A stretch of 64,000 bases of DNA from Salegentibacter sediminis (GCF_002078605.1 NZ_MSJR01000010.1:27535-91534); one strand, 5' to 3'; positions 22,706 to 32,449 are shown, numbered from the stretch's first letter. The notes: generated by a model from the sequence alone, not told the origin. Program-made: numbers and translations.

Positions 22706-24148
22706 ATGAAAAAAATATTAGTTGCCAACCGTGGAGAAATCGCTTTACGGGTAATGAAGACGATACAAAAAATGGGGATAAAAACCGTCGCGGTCTATTC
22801 TGAAGCCGATAGAAATGCCCCACATGTAAAGTTTGCCGATGAGGCTATTTGTATAGGAAAAGCTGCTTCCAGCGAATCTTATCTTAAAGCTGATAAAATA
22901 ATTGAAGTCGCAAAGAAACTTGAGGTAGATGGTATTCATCCCGGTTATGGCTTTCTTAGTGAAAATGCCGAATTTGCAGAAGCTGTAGAAAAGGCGGGAA
23001 TCACCTGGATTGGGCCGGGCTCAAAAGCCATTCGGATTATGGGAAGCAAACTGGCCGCCAAGGATGCGGTGAAAGAGTATGACATACCAATGGTGCCGGG
23101 AATAGACGAGGCCATTACCGATGTTGAAAAAGCAAAAAAAATAGCCAGCAAAATAGGGTATCCAATTCTCATAAAAGCCTCTGCCGGGGGTGGAGGAAAG
23201 GGAATGCGCATTGTAGAACGGGATAAAGACCTGGAAGACCAGATGAAAAGGGCTATTAGTGAAGCCGAGTCGGCATTTGGGGATGGGTCGGTATTTATCG
23301 AAAAGTATGTGACTTCTCCCAGGCATATAGAAATTCAGGTGCTGGCCGATACTCAAGGGAATATCATCCATTTATTTGAAAGGGAGTGCAGTGTGCAGCG
23401 AAGGCACCAGAAGGTGGTAGAGGAAGCACCATCGGTGGTGTTAGACTCCAAAATAAGAAAGCAGATGGGGAAAGCCGCCGTAAAAGTAGCCCGCGCCTGT
23501 GATTATGTAGGAGCCGGAACTGTGGAATTCCTTTTTGATGAAAATAAAAACTTTTATTTCCTGGAGATGAATACCCGCCTGCAGGTGGAGCATCCCGTAA
23601 CCGAACTAATTACCGGAATCGACCTCGTAGAAGAACAAATAAAGATCGCCAGGGGAGAAAAATTAAGATATCACCAGGAAGACTTAACTATTAAAGGGCA
23701 CGCGCTGGAATTAAGGGTTTATGCCGAAGATCCTATGGAAGATTTTATGCCAAGTGTGGGAAAACTTGAAAGATACCGAATGCCCGCGGGTCCTGGAATA
23801 AGAGTGGACAACGGATTTGAAGAGGGAATGGATGTGCCTATTTATTACGATCCCATGCTTAGTAAGCTTATCACTTACGGGAAAACCCGGGAAGAGGCTA
23901 TTCAGTTAATGTTGAAAGCCATAAGCGACTATGAAGTAAAAGGGGTAAGCACTACACTTCCTTTCGGGAAGTTTGTTTTCGAACATGAAGCTTTCAGAAG
24001 CGGGAATTTCGACACCCATTTTGTGAAGAATTATTATTCAGCAGAAAAACTTCAGGAAGAGATAAGAGAAGAGGCCAGGCTGGCTGCTTTACTCGCTTTA
24101 AAACAATATATTTCCGATAAAAAACAATTGCGGTTACCGCTTACCTAA
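22706..24148 (+). CDS. Biotin carboxylase subunit of an acyl-CoA carboxylase
   Basis: A 480-residue protein with the biotin carboxylase N-terminal domain (KKILVANRGEIALRV), the ATP-grasp domain with glycine loop SAGGGGKGMR (about 160-169), and the carboxylase motif EMNTRLQVEHPVTE (about 285-298). It carboxylates biotin using ATP and bicarbonate. The open frame extends back to 22646, but ATG 22706 gives the standard family N terminus. The 46-bp gap to the carrier gene implies co-transcription. Pairing with an unlinked carboxyltransferase (acetyl- or propionyl-CoA) is expected. Confidence 0.9.
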   Translation: MKKILVANRGEIALRVMKTIQKMGIKTVAVYSEADRNAPHVKFADEAICIGKAASSESYLKADKIIEVAKKLEVDGIHPGYGFLSENAEFAEAVEKAGITWIGPGSKAIRIMGSKLAAKDAVKEYDIPMVPGIDEAITDVEKAKKIASKIGYPILIKASAGGGGKGMRIVERDKDLEDQMKRAISEAESAFGDGSVFIEKYVTSPRHIEIQVLADTQGNIIHLFERECSVQRRHQKVVEEAPSVVLDSKIRKQMGKAAVKVARACDYVGAGTVEFLFDENKNFYFLEMNTRLQVEHPVTELITGIDLVEEQIKIARGEKLRYHQEDLTIKGHALELRVYAEDPMEDFMPSVGKLERYRMPAGPGIRVDNGFEEGMDVPIYYDPMLSKLITYGKTREEAIQLMLKAISDYEVKGVSTTLPFGKFVFEHEAFRSGNFDTHFVKNYYSAEKLQEEIREEARLAALLALKQYISDKKQLRLPLT

Positions 24149-24173
24149 AGCTTTAGATAAGGCAGGTAACCGC
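24130..24173. terminator. Inverted repeat at the convergent 3' ends
   Basis: GCGGTTACC / GGTAACCGC (9-bp stem) bracket an inner CTAAAG/CTTTAG palindrome, overlapping the end of the biotin carboxylase gene. It lacks a strong T tract, so termination is tentative. Confidence 0.45.
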
Positions 24174-24180
24174 TTGTGAT

Positions 24181-25872
24181 TTAATTTTTTCTGAAGAATT
24201 TAGCTTCGTAAGTAGTGCTGTTGCCAACATTGTCGGTAACGATAAGCTTAAAATCATTTTCGGTTTCGGTAACCACCCCATCATCGAAATTGTGGGTAAG
24301 CGTGTTGTTTTTATATTCGTATTCCATTAGAATGAACTTTCCGTTAACCGTGGCCCGATAACTCTTTATTCCGGAGAGATCATCGGAGATCTTAAGCCTC
24401 AGGTCATTATTAGAGGAAATCCACTGCCCGTCACCGAAATTTACGGGAGTTATTTTCGGGGCGGTGACATCGGCGGCCAAAGTATATTCTCCAAAGGTTC
24501 TGATGCCTGTGGTGAAACGATCCCCCTTTTTGTAGGTTGAGGAGTAGAGAGGTCTTCCGCGGTAGCCTAAACGCGCGATAAATAGTTTTTCCCGGTCTTT
24601 GGGACTGTATTTACTTACATCAAATCCCAGGGTGATGTTTTTATGGATGGGAGTATCGTCGGTATGGAAATTTATTGTATCTCCTTTAAACTCAACATCG
24701 AGGTAAGTATTCTCATATAAACTTCCTGCAGGAATATAAAAGTCGATTCCGTTTTCTTCGGCAGCATAAGCCTGATTGGCGTTAACGAAATAATCGGTTT
24801 TATTTATTTTTTTAGGTTGAATTTCCCCGCTGTTTCGTCCGCGTATTGGGATCCTTATCAGTCTTTCATTTCCTGAGAAATCGGTCACCCTGATGGTGTA
24901 ATTATAATCCAGGCTATCCTCTATATTCAGTTTTCCTTCGGAAATCACTTTGTCGTAAACACTCAGCGGGTTTCCGGGTTCTACGTAGAGTTTCTGAACC
25001 CTGCTTTTGTGATTAGCGTAGTATTCATAATCTATAAGCTGGTTGAGATGCCTGGTTTCAGAAAAAGAAAAGCGGTTAAACCTGAGCGCGAAGATATCGT
25101 CTCCATTTACCGAAGTTTCAACCTTATAGACGCCGTTTTTATTAGGAGCCATATCCTGCTGGTCTACCGTAGAAACCCCGAAGCCAATATTGCCGCAGGC
25201 ATCGATCTTTTCGGTGGTATAACTCCCATCCTGTAAGGGGATGAGCCGTATTTTTTGTCTTTCAGCTGAATTGTTTACATGCGATTCTCCGTCAAGGGGA
25301 TAGGCAAAAAGCGAATTGATGATTGGAGGACGTGAATCTTTTATTTGAACGCCAAAAAGTTTGGGGTTCATAGGGCGTTGATTGCCATCCCTAATTTCGT
25401 AGTGTAGGTGAGGGCCGCCACTGCCGCCAGTGTTTCCACTAAAGGCAATGAGTTCATTTTGAGAGACTTTAAGTTCCCCGGCTTCAGGGAAAAGTTCAAT
25501 CTCATAGGTTTCGTTGGCGTATTGGCGTTTTTTTACATAGGCTTCAATTTCTGGAGAAAATTTCTGCAAATGCGCATATACTGTGGTGTAGCCGTTGGGA
25601 TGCTGTACGTACAGGGCTTTTCCGTAGCCATAATGTTGAATATTTATTCGGCTCACATAACCTTCGGCAGTAGCGAGCACCTTTAGTCCCTGGCGGTGTT
25701 GGGTTTTGATATCCAGGCCGCTGTGAAAATGATTGGAACGTAACTCCCCAAAAGTACCGGAGAGCACAAGAGGAACCTCCAGGGGAGAAGAGAAATAATC
25801 TTCGGGGACACTGGGCTGGGTATAAAGGTTTAAGCCTGTTAATAATAAGCTTAGAATGGTGATAATTTTCAT
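24181..25872 (-). CDS. M23-family metallopeptidase, exported
   Basis: A 563-residue protein with a signal peptide (1-19) and an N-terminal LytM/M23 domain (about 40-165). Zinc ligands: H50 and D54 in HFHSGLDI, and H157 in HLHYEIR, with H155 beside it. The long C-terminal part (about 170-563) is beta-rich and resembles the extended Bacteroidota M23 proteins. M23 peptidases cut peptidoglycan crosslinks or act as structural cofactors in cell-wall remodelling. All zinc ligands are present, so it is probably active. Confidence 0.88.
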   Translation of the reverse strand: MKIITILSLLLTGLNLYTQPSVPEDYFSSPLEVPLVLSGTFGELRSNHFHSGLDIKTQHRQGLKVLATAEGYVSRINIQHYGYGKALYVQHPNGYTTVYAHLQKFSPEIEAYVKKRQYANETYEIELFPEAGELKVSQNELIAFSGNTGGSGGPHLHYEIRDGNQRPMNPKLFGVQIKDSRPPIINSLFAYPLDGESHVNNSAERQKIRLIPLQDGSYTTEKIDACGNIGFGVSTVDQQDMAPNKNGVYKVETSVNGDDIFALRFNRFSFSETRHLNQLIDYEYYANHKSRVQKLYVEPGNPLSVYDKVISEGKLNIEDSLDYNYTIRVTDFSGNERLIRIPIRGRNSGEIQPKKINKTDYFVNANQAYAAEENGIDFYIPAGSLYENTYLDVEFKGDTINFHTDDTPIHKNITLGFDVSKYSPKDREKLFIARLGYRGRPLYSSTYKKGDRFTTGIRTFGEYTLAADVTAPKITPVNFGDGQWISSNNDLRLKISDDLSGIKSYRATVNGKFILMEYEYKNNTLTHNFDDGVVTETENDFKLIVTDNVGNSTTYEAKFFRKN

Positions 25873-26024
25873 AAAATATTAGGTTAAGAATAGCAATTTC
25901 CTGGTGGTAAATTTAATCAAACTTTATGCAAAAAATAAAGCCTTAAGCCTTAATATGTTAGCTTCGGGTTTAGGTAAAATCTAAAATAGCAATAAAAAGT
26001 ATTGGGATATTTCAAAGCGTATGT

Positions 26025-26032
26025 TAACTTTG
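26025..26032 (+). promoter_or_regulatory. Promoter -7 box of the coiled-coil/zapA genes
   Basis: TAACTTTG matches TAnnTTTG fully; ATTG at 26001-26004 is a plausible -33 box with a 20-bp spacer. Confidence 0.55.
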
Positions 26033-26059
26033 TGGAAATAAGCATTAGATTGCGCTTTT

Positions 26060-26350
26060 ATGAGTGAATTGACAGAAATAGTTGATAATCTTGAAAATAG
26101 AATCAGCAAGTTGCTTCATAAGTATGAAGCTTTGAGGCAAAACTTGGGTTCTCTTCAGGATGAAATGACCAGACTTACTTCTGAAAATACCCGGCTCAAG
26201 GAAGAACTTGAAAATTCTGGAGAACGGATTCAAACTCTTAAAGCAGCCAACGCGATGCTGGGCAGTAAAGATTACAAGACAGAAACAAAGCTCAAGATAA
26301 ACAGCTTGATTAGAGAAATTGATCAATGTATTGTTCAATTATCGGAATAA
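26060..26350 (+). CDS. Coiled-coil protein, partner gene of zapA
   Basis: A 96-residue protein, almost all heptad-like helix (LENRISKLLHKYEALRQNL), predicted to form a coiled coil. Its placement 9 bp before zapA is usual in Bacteroidota, so a cell-division role similar to ZapB is plausible, but ZapB identity cannot be claimed from sequence. An opposite-strand frame over the same bases is a shadow. Confidence 0.75.
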   Translation: MSELTEIVDNLENRISKLLHKYEALRQNLGSLQDEMTRLTSENTRLKEELENSGERIQTLKAANAMLGSKDYKTETKLKINSLIREIDQCIVQLSE

Positions 26351-26359
26351 ATAGGCATC

Positions 26360-26650
26360 ATGGATAAATTAAGAATTAAGATCTCCATTGCAGACAGGGT
26401 TTATCCCTTAACAATCGAGCCTCACCAGGAGGAAGGTTTGAGGAAGGCTGCAAAAAAGATCGAGGCCATGATAAAACAATTTGAGCAGAGTTATGCCGTT
26501 AGGGATAAGCAGGATGTACTGGCCATGTGTGCCTTGCAGTTTGCAGCCCAAACCGAGCAAAAAGATATAGAAGCAGCAGGAGATATGCAGGAAGCTGAAG
26601 AAAAGTTAAGATCGCTTAACGAGCTTTTGCAACAGCACCTGGCCTCTTAA
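26360..26650 (+). CDS. zapA: Cell division protein ZapA
   Basis: A 96-residue protein with the ZapA pattern: an N-terminal IADRVYPLTIEP strand pair, EEGLRKAAKKIEAMIKQF, and a C-terminal coiled coil with ALQFAAQ. ZapA bundles FtsZ filaments at the division ring. The 6S RNA and rny follow, an arrangement that mirrors the zapA-ssrS linkage of Proteobacteria. Confidence 0.88.
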   Translation: MDKLRIKISIADRVYPLTIEPHQEEGLRKAAKKIEAMIKQFEQSYAVRDKQDVLAMCALQFAAQTEQKDIEAAGDMQEAEEKLRSLNELLQQHLAS

Positions 26651-26678
26651 AAAGTTCTTTAAATAAAATAAGGTTACT

Positions 26679-26850
26679 GCCTGTATTAGTGATTTTGAGA
26701 AACTCAACACGAATTCTTTAAGAAGGGTGAGTTTAAGTTGTAAAAGCGCGCCGTATCCCTCGGGAAAGCGGATTCTTGAGCAGCTTGTTAGCCCTAAACC
26801 TGATTTTAAAGAGTTTACTTCAAACCAATACTAATACAGGCTTTTTTTTT
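26679..26850 (+). ncRNA. ssrS: 6S RNA (6S-Flavo type)
   Basis: The ends GCCTGTATTAGT (26679-26690) and ACTAATACAGGC (26830-26841) form a perfect 12-bp closing stem, followed by a run of T. The inner part has further paired segments around a central bubble (for example AACTCAACACG near 26701 and the CCCTCGGGAAAG region). Length of about 165-170 bases and location between zapA and rny fit the 6S-Flavo family known from Flavobacteria. 6S RNA mimics an open promoter and holds the housekeeping RNA polymerase. A covariance-model search was not run. Confidence 0.85.
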
Positions 26851-26866
26851 ATATAAACATTCAACA

Positions 26867-28429
26867 ATGGAAATCACTACTATAATTATAGGTTTGGTCT
26901 TAGGTGTAGCAATAGGCTATGCCATCGCAAAATTGCTGGAACGCAAGCAAGCCTCCCGCACAATTAAAAACGCCAAGAAATCGGCGGCCAATATCCTTAA
27001 GGAGGCAAAATCGGAAGGAGAGAGCATTAAAAAGGATAAGATCCTGCAGGCCAAAGAAAAGTTTATCGAGCTTAAGACAGAGCACGAGAAGGTGATCATG
27101 GGCCGGGATAAAAAGATTAATGAAACCGAAAAGAGAGTAAGGGATAAGGAATCCCAGGTTTCCAGCGAGCTTGCCAAAAACAAGAAGCTCAATAAAGAAT
27201 TGGAAGAGAAATTAAAAGACTATTCCTATCGTACCGAATATCTTGAGAAGAAACAGGAGGAGATAGATAAGCTTCATAACAGCCAAATTCAGCAGTTGGA
27301 AGTTATTTCAGGTCTTTCGGCAGATGATGCCAAATCACAGCTTACCGAAGCCTTAAAAGATAGCGCAAAGGCCGATGCAATGGCCCTGATACAGGATACT
27401 GTTGAAGAAGCCAAACTCACTGCACAGCAGGAAGCTAAAAAAATCATTATTACTACCATCCAGCGTATAGGCACAGAAGAGGCCGTAGAGAACTGTGTTT
27501 CTGTGTTTAACCTGGAGAGCGATGATGTTAAAGGTAGAATTATTGGAAGAGAAGGGCGTAATATTCGTGCCCTGGAGGCTGCTACCGGTGTAGAAATTAT
27601 CGTAGATGACACCCCGGAAGCAATTATTCTTTCATGTTTCGACTCGGTAAGAAGAGAAGTCGCCAGGTTGTCCCTTCATAAACTGGTAACCGATGGACGT
27701 ATTCACCCGGCCCGAATTGAGGAAGTGGTGAAAAAGACCAGAAAACAAATTGAAGAGGAGATAATTGATATAGGAAAACGTACTGTTATTGACCTTGGTA
27801 TTCATGGACTTCACCCGGAGCTTATAAAGATTGTGGGTAGAATGAAATACCGTTCTTCGTATGGCCAGAACCTCTTGCAACACTCTCGGGAAGTCGCTAA
27901 ACTCTGTGGAGTTATGGCTGCTGAGCTCGGGCTAAACCCTAAACTTGCCAAGCGTGCCGGATTATTACATGATATTGGAAAAGTACCGGATACAGAAACC
28001 GAAGTTCCTCACGCTATTCTCGGGATGCAATGGGCTGAGAAATTCGGGGAGAAACCCGAGGTTTGTAATGCCATTGGAGCTCACCACGATGAGATAGAGA
28101 TGAACTCCCTTCTTTCTCCAATCGTGCAGGTTTGTGATGCGATAAGCGGGGCCAGGCCAGGCGCCAGACGCCAGGTGCTGGATTCTTATATTCAGCGTTT
28201 AAAAGACCTGGAGGAGATCGCTTTCGGTTTCCCCGGGGTTAAGAAGGCTTATGCAATTCAGGCGGGTAGAGAATTGAGAGTTATCGTAGAAAGTGAAAAA
28301 GTGAATGATGAAAAGGCAACTAATCTTTCATTTGAGATCTCGCAAAAGATCCAAACAGATATGACTTATCCCGGACAGGTTAAGATTACCGTGATACGGG
28401 AAACACGGGCGGTCAATATCGCCAAGTAA
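26867..28429 (+). CDS. rny: Ribonuclease Y
   Basis: A 520-residue membrane-anchored endoribonuclease: an N-terminal transmembrane helix (about 4-22), a long coiled coil (about 25-195), a KH domain (about 210-270; [19 protein letters not shown]) and an HD domain (about 335-430; HSREVAKL with LLHDIGK). It starts bulk mRNA decay at the membrane. All catalytic HD residues are visible. The gene is transcribed toward a strong terminator. Confidence 0.95.
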   Translation: MEITTIIIGLVLGVAIGYAIAKLLERKQASRTIKNAKKSAANILKEAKSEGESIKKDKILQAKEKFIELKTEHEKVIMGRDKKINETEKRVRDKESQVSSELAKNKKLNKELEEKLKDYSYRTEYLEKKQEEIDKLHNSQIQQLEVISGLSADDAKSQLTEALKDSAKADAMALIQDTVEEAKLTAQQEAKKIIITTIQRIGTEEAVENCVSVFNLESDDVKGRIIGREGRNIRALEAATGVEIIVDDTPEAIILSCFDSVRREVARLSLHKLVTDGRIHPARIEEVVKKTRKQIEEEIIDIGKRTVIDLGIHGLHPELIKIVGRMKYRSSYGQNLLQHSREVAKLCGVMAAELGLNPKLAKRAGLLHDIGKVPDTETEVPHAILGMQWAEKFGEKPEVCNAIGAHHDEIEMNSLLSPIVQVCDAISGARPGARRQVLDSYIQRLKDLEEIAFGFPGVKKAYAIQAGRELRVIVESEKVNDEKATNLSFEISQKIQTDMTYPGQVKITVIRETRAVNIAK

Positions 28430-28449
28430 AAAAATAATCAAAAAAAAAA

Positions 28450-28467
28450 GCCCTGCAATTGCAGGGC
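28450..28467. terminator. Two-way terminator after rny
   Basis: GCCCTGCAATTGCAGGGC is a perfect palindrome between an A10 run and a T8 run, serving the convergent rny and aldo/keto reductase genes. Confidence 0.88.
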
Positions 28468-28490
28468 TTTTTTTATTATAAGAAGAAGTA

Positions 28491-29453
28491 TTAAGCTTTA
28501 TAATCGTCATCATCAAAAATGTTTTCATAGGAGTTGCCTTTTGTTACAAAGAATTCTCCTGTTACATACCGGAAATGTCTATCAAGGCCTGCAATTTCCG
28601 AAAGATCATCCTCGTCCAGATTTACTCCCATACTTTGAATGTTTTCAATGATCCGACCTTCGTTGGTTGATTTTGGAATTACAGCTGTGCCTCTTAATAC
28701 GCTCCATTTTATGAGTACTTGCCCCGGGCTTGCCCCGTGTTTTTTTGCGATCTTTTGAATTACTTTATTTTCGAGAAGCGAAGGCTCGTTGGGAGCTTTT
28801 ATGGCCTCATTTCGGTCGCCGCTGCCTAAAGGGGAATAAGCAGTGAGATTAATATCATGTTTGCTGCAAAATTCTAGCAATTCCGGTTGCTGAAGATAAG
28901 GATGCAGTTCCACCTGGTTCATTTCGGGAATGTCCTCTGTCTCTTCCATGAGTTCTTCCAGTTTCATGCTACTGAAATTTGAAACTCCAATATGCTTTAC
29001 AAGACCCAGTTTTTTAGCCTCAATCATCATTTTCCAGGTTTCTATGATAGGAGCTTCTTCAAGGCTTAAATAATCCTCATCGTTTTCGGGAAAGCTAACG
29101 CCTCTTTTAAAGGCTACCGGCCAGTGAATGAGATACAGGTCCAGGTAATCCAGCTGAAGATCTTTGAGGGTTTCCTTTAAGGCAGGAATGACATCTTCTT
29201 TTTTATGGGCATCATTCCAAAGTTTGGAAGTAACCCAAACCTCTTCTCTTTTAATTTTTCCTTCTGAAAATATTTCTGTGAAGGCTTCCCCAATTTCAGC
29301 CTCATTGCCGTAGGTTGCGGCACAGTCTATATGCCTGTAACCGTTATTAAGGGCGATCTTTACCGCATTTCCCACTTCGCCTTTACCCGATTTCCAGGTG
29401 CCGAGACCTATTGCAGGCATTTCATCATTATTTTTAAACTTAAGTGTCCTCAT
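28491..29453 (-). CDS. Aldo/keto reductase
   Basis: A 320-residue NADPH-dependent reductase with a TIM barrel. The catalytic tetrad is visible: D43 and Y48 (HIDCAATYGN), K77 (VTSKLWN) and H110 (YLIHWP). The cofactor motif IPKSTNEGRI is near residue 258. It reduces aldehydes or ketones; the natural substrate is not evident. Monocistronic. Confidence 0.9.
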   Translation of the reverse strand: MRTLKFKNNDEMPAIGLGTWKSGKGEVGNAVKIALNNGYRHIDCAATYGNEAEIGEAFTEIFSEGKIKREEVWVTSKLWNDAHKKEDVIPALKETLKDLQLDYLDLYLIHWPVAFKRGVSFPENDEDYLSLEEAPIIETWKMMIEAKKLGLVKHIGVSNFSSMKLEELMEETEDIPEMNQVELHPYLQQPELLEFCSKHDINLTAYSPLGSGDRNEAIKAPNEPSLLENKVIQKIAKKHGASPGQVLIKWSVLRGTAVIPKSTNEGRIIENIQSMGVNLDEDDLSEIAGLDRHFRYVTGEFFVTKGNSYENIFDDDDYKA

Positions 29454-29548
29454 TTAATTAAAATTTTATATTCTTTTATGTCGCCTTAATTTAATGATAA
29501 TCCTGCGGAAAATCCTGTAATTTAAAGGCTTTAGCAGAAATTTAATAT

Positions 29549-30445
29549 TCAGGCCCGTGGGTGAAATTGCTCTAACACCTGCCGCAGATGTTTGCGGTCT
29601 ATATGCATATAAACTTCGGTTGTAGTAATGCTTTCATGACCAAGCATCTGCTGAATGGCTCTTAGATCGGCGCCGTTTTCAAGTAAATGAGTAGCAAAGG
29701 AATGTCTGAAGGTGTGCGGACTTATCTTTTTATTAATTCCGGCTTCTTCGGAAAGTCGGCGTACAATTGTAAAAATCATTGCCCGGGTGAGTTTATTCCC
29801 TCTCCTGTTTAAAAAAAGCGTGTCGCTGGCCTCTTTCTTTACCGGTAGATGTGGTCTCATCTCTTTCAGATAGATATTTATATATTTCTCGGTGTATGGA
29901 GACACGGGTACGAACCGCTGTTTGTTGCCTTTCCCGGTAACTTTTATAAAACCTTCCTCGAAATAGAGATCAGAGATTTGCAGGTTTACCAATTCTGAAA
30001 CCCGAAGTCCACAGCCGTAAAGGGTTTCAAGGATAGCTCGGTTTCTTTCACCTTCGGCCTTTCCCAGATCTATGGCAGAGATTAGTCGGTCTATTTCTTC
30101 CGTAGAAATCACATCGGGAAGTTTACGGCCTGTTTTGGGGGCTTCAATCAGGTCCAGTGGGTTATCTTTTCTGTAATCTTCAAAAACAAGAAAATTAAAG
30201 AATCCCCGAAGTCCTGAAATCAACCTTGCCCTGGTACGCGGGTTAAGACTTTTAGCCATCTCGTATATAAAATGCTGTATGGTTTCTTCAGTTATATCAA
30301 GAGGGGAGAGTTTTATTTTATTAACTTCTAAAAAGTTGATAAGCTTTTGAACATCCAGGTTGTAATTCTGAATTGAATTATCTGAGAGTCCGCGTTCTAA
30401 GCGTAAATACAAGCAATAGTCTTCCAGGGCGCGGGTCCATTTCAT
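29549..30445 (-). CDS. xerD: Site-specific tyrosine recombinase XerD
   Basis: A 298-residue tyrosine recombinase with an N-terminal SAM-like core-binding domain (about 1-90) and a catalytic domain with R148, K172, H244, R247, H270 and Y279 in the order expected. The length is standard for XerD. With XerC it resolves chromosome dimers at dif near the terminus. No dif site was recognised nearby. Its conserved-style location beside aroQ suggests the housekeeping recombinase rather than an integrase. Confidence 0.88.
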   Translation of the reverse strand: MKWTRALEDYCLYLRLERGLSDNSIQNYNLDVQKLINFLEVNKIKLSPLDITEETIQHFIYEMAKSLNPRTRARLISGLRGFFNFLVFEDYRKDNPLDLIEAPKTGRKLPDVISTEEIDRLISAIDLGKAEGERNRAILETLYGCGLRVSELVNLQISDLYFEEGFIKVTGKGNKQRFVPVSPYTEKYINIYLKEMRPHLPVKKEASDTLFLNRRGNKLTRAMIFTIVRRLSEEAGINKKISPHTFRHSFATHLLENGADLRAIQQMLGHESITTTEVYMHIDRKHLRQVLEQFHPRA

Positions 30446-30524
30446 GTGTTAAAGATAAAAACAATCGCGTAATAACTTAGTAATACTTTAGGCTTGCATA
30501 ACATTTTATTAAGAAGTTGCCTCC

Positions 30525-30532
30525 TACATTTG
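30525..30532 (+). promoter_or_regulatory. Promoter -7 box of the beta-barrel gene at 30559
   Basis: TACATTTG matches TAnnTTTG. It lies downstream of an earlier possible start codon at 30517, so it supports ATG 30559 as the true start. Confidence 0.5.
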
Positions 30533-30558
30533 CCCCTGTAACTAAAAAATCGAATGTG

Positions 30559-31155
30559 ATGAAAAAATCAGTTTTAATTGCAGTATTAGCCGTGTTTGGT
30601 TTAACAACCACCGCCTCTGCACAGGAGTTTGTCTATTTTGGTGTAAAGGGAGGGGTTAATTTTTCTAATATGACCTCTGATGGTTTTGAAGATGAAAATA
30701 GCCGCACCGGATTTCATTTAGGGCTGCTTTCGGAAATCCCTTTAGGAGATCGTTTTTCCGTGCAACCCGAGGTGCTTTATTCTACCCAGGGGACCGAAGC
30801 TTATAATAGCAGTTTAGGCCAGGGAGAATATCAATTAGATTATGTTCATGTGCCTGTACTTGCCAAGGTATATCTAATCGATGGTTTATCGCTGGAAGCG
30901 GGTCCATCTTTTAACTTCCTGGTGGAAGAGGAGTATGAATTTGATTCAGGAGCCGGAGATGTTGAATTTGATACTGAGATGGGAAGCACCTTCGAATTTG
31001 GAGGAGCCCTTGGAGCTTCATATAAGTTCAATAACGGATTTTTCGCTTCTGCACGTTATACTCACGGTTTCACCGATGCTTTCGACAGTGATAACTGGGA
31101 TGATGATGCCGTTAACAATAACGGGTTCCAACTTGGGGTAGGCCTAATGTTTTAA
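30559..31155 (+). CDS. Outer-membrane beta-barrel protein (porin family)
   Basis: A 198-residue protein with a signal peptide (1-20, cut after ASA) and strands ending in a phenylalanine (LGVGLMF). The pattern FGVKGGVNFSNMTSD...RTGFHLGLLSEIPL is common in the PorT-like/opacity-type Bacteroidota barrels of unknown role. The chosen start is the ATG before KKSVLIAV, not the longer frame. It is not co-transcribed with the next barrel gene, since a hairpin lies between them. Confidence 0.78.
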   Translation: MKKSVLIAVLAVFGLTTTASAQEFVYFGVKGGVNFSNMTSDGFEDENSRTGFHLGLLSEIPLGDRFSVQPEVLYSTQGTEAYNSSLGQGEYQLDYVHVPVLAKVYLIDGLSLEAGPSFNFLVEEEYEFDSGAGDVEFDTEMGSTFEFGGALGASYKFNNGFFASARYTHGFTDAFDSDNWDDDAVNNNGFQLGVGLMF

Positions 31156-31188
31156 ATCAGCTTATATCACACACCTATGAAAAGCTGT

Positions 31189-31214
31189 AAAGCGGGAGAG
31201 AGATCTTCCGCTTT
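31189..31214 (+). terminator. Terminator after the first barrel gene
   Basis: AAAGCGG / CCGCTTT stem with a 12-base loop and a T6 run. Confidence 0.6.
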
Positions 31215-31316
31215 TTTGGTTAAGGTTCCTACGGGTTTTTATGTAATATTAAGCTGAATATCAGGTTTTTGTATTAATCTCATTAAATTGATGTCTTAAC
31301 CAGAAATTAAAATATT

Positions 31317-31811
31317 ATGATGAAAAAATTACTTTTATTTAGCGCATTGATCTTTTTGGGTTTTAATCAAGTACAAGCCCAGGGAGAACTGAAATTAGGA
31401 ATTAACGGAGGTTTGCCTGTAGGTGATGCCGAGGATTTCTCGAACTTTCAACTGGGAGCAGATATTGCTTACCTCTTTGGAGTGATGAATGTTATAGAAG
31501 TTGGCCCTATGCTTGGTTACTCCAGGTTTTTTGTGGAAGATATAGAAACCGGTTTTGGTGAATTGGATGCAGATGATATCAGCTTCCTTCCAATTGCCGC
31601 TTCCGGAAGATTGGGAGTAGGTATGGCTTTTTTGGGCTTAGATCTGGGGTATGCCATTAGCCTAATGGAAGATGGAGAAGGCGGGTTTTATTACAGACCA
31701 AAAATCGGGGTTTGCTTAGGTATTTTTTCTATAATCGGTTCTTACCAGGGGATAAGCAATAATGGTGAAAACCTCTCTTCGGTGAATGTGGGACTGGAAT
31801 TTAAACTTTAA
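31317..31811 (+). CDS. Uncharacterised outer-membrane beta-barrel protein
   Basis: A 164-residue protein with a signal peptide (1-22) and glycine-rich amphipathic strands (LKLGINGGLPVGDA, GLEFKL end). It resembles the preceding and following barrels only in general plan. ATG at 31317 with a second Met at codon 2. Function unknown. Confidence 0.65.
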   Translation: MMKKLLLFSALIFLGFNQVQAQGELKLGINGGLPVGDAEDFSNFQLGADIAYLFGVMNVIEVGPMLGYSRFFVEDIETGFGELDADDISFLPIAASGRLGVGMAFLGLDLGYAISLMEDGEGGFYYRPKIGVCLGIFSIIGSYQGISNNGENLSSVNVGLEFKL

Positions 31812-31894
31812 AAGCTTTTTAGGTATCTTAAAGAATATTAGATTGGGTAATTAAATTTTTTCGTTAATTGCAGGGAATAAACCTTCAATCTAAT

Positions 31895-32449
31895 ATGTTT
31901 AGAAATCTTTTTTTAACGCTGCTGGCATTGTTCATTTTTGAAAATGCCCGGAGTCAGGTTTTTAATTCTCCTTCTGTTAATTTATCCGTTCAGGCCGGGT
32001 ATATAGCTATCGATCCATCCTTTTCTACTTTTTACTCTGAAGTTGGCGGTGAGTTTATCACCGGAGAAGCCGGCGTGTTTTTAGGGGTTAATTATAACTT
32101 AAGGCTTAACAGGGATTTCTCCATAGTTCCTGAAGTGAGTTTTATAAGCAATAAAGAATCCGTGCATTATCGCGTGGCTGGGTTGGTGGAATACCGTATC
32201 CCTTCAACCGGTTTATATGGGGTGGGAGGTCCACAGGTTAATATTTTAAGTGGTAATTCCTTGAATCCCTATGATAGAGCCGGTTTTGAACTAACCGGGG
32301 GGATAGGCTATGATATAAGTTCATCTTTCTACCTGGAAGGGCGATACTCCCACGAGCTTACCAACCGTTTAAAACCCGAGGATCCGTTTAGCAATAATGA
32401 TTACTACCGGTTTCGCTCCTATTCAATAGGCCTGGGGTTTCGGTTTTAA
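31895..32449 (+). CDS. Uncharacterised outer-membrane beta-barrel protein
   Basis: A 184-residue protein with a signal peptide (1-21, cut near RSQ), barrel strands and the C-terminal IGLGFRF signature. The ATG at 31895 is chosen over an upstream TTG because it begins the signal peptide directly. This is the third barrel gene in a row between xerD and aroQ; the three may have arisen by old duplication but are well diverged. Confidence 0.68.
   Translation: MFRNLFLTLLALFIFENARSQVFNSPSVNLSVQAGYIAIDPSFSTFYSEVGGEFITGEAGVFLGVNYNLRLNRDFSIVPEVSFISNKESVHYRVAGLVEYRIPSTGLYGVGGPQVNILSGNSLNPYDRAGFELTGGIGYDISSSFYLEGRYSHELTNRLKPEDPFSNNDYYRFRSYSIGLGFRF

Noticed and set aside
29549..30445. XerD as the integrase of a mobile island
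   Set aside because: Its sequence, length and neighbours look like the housekeeping recombinase; no att sites or phage genes are present.
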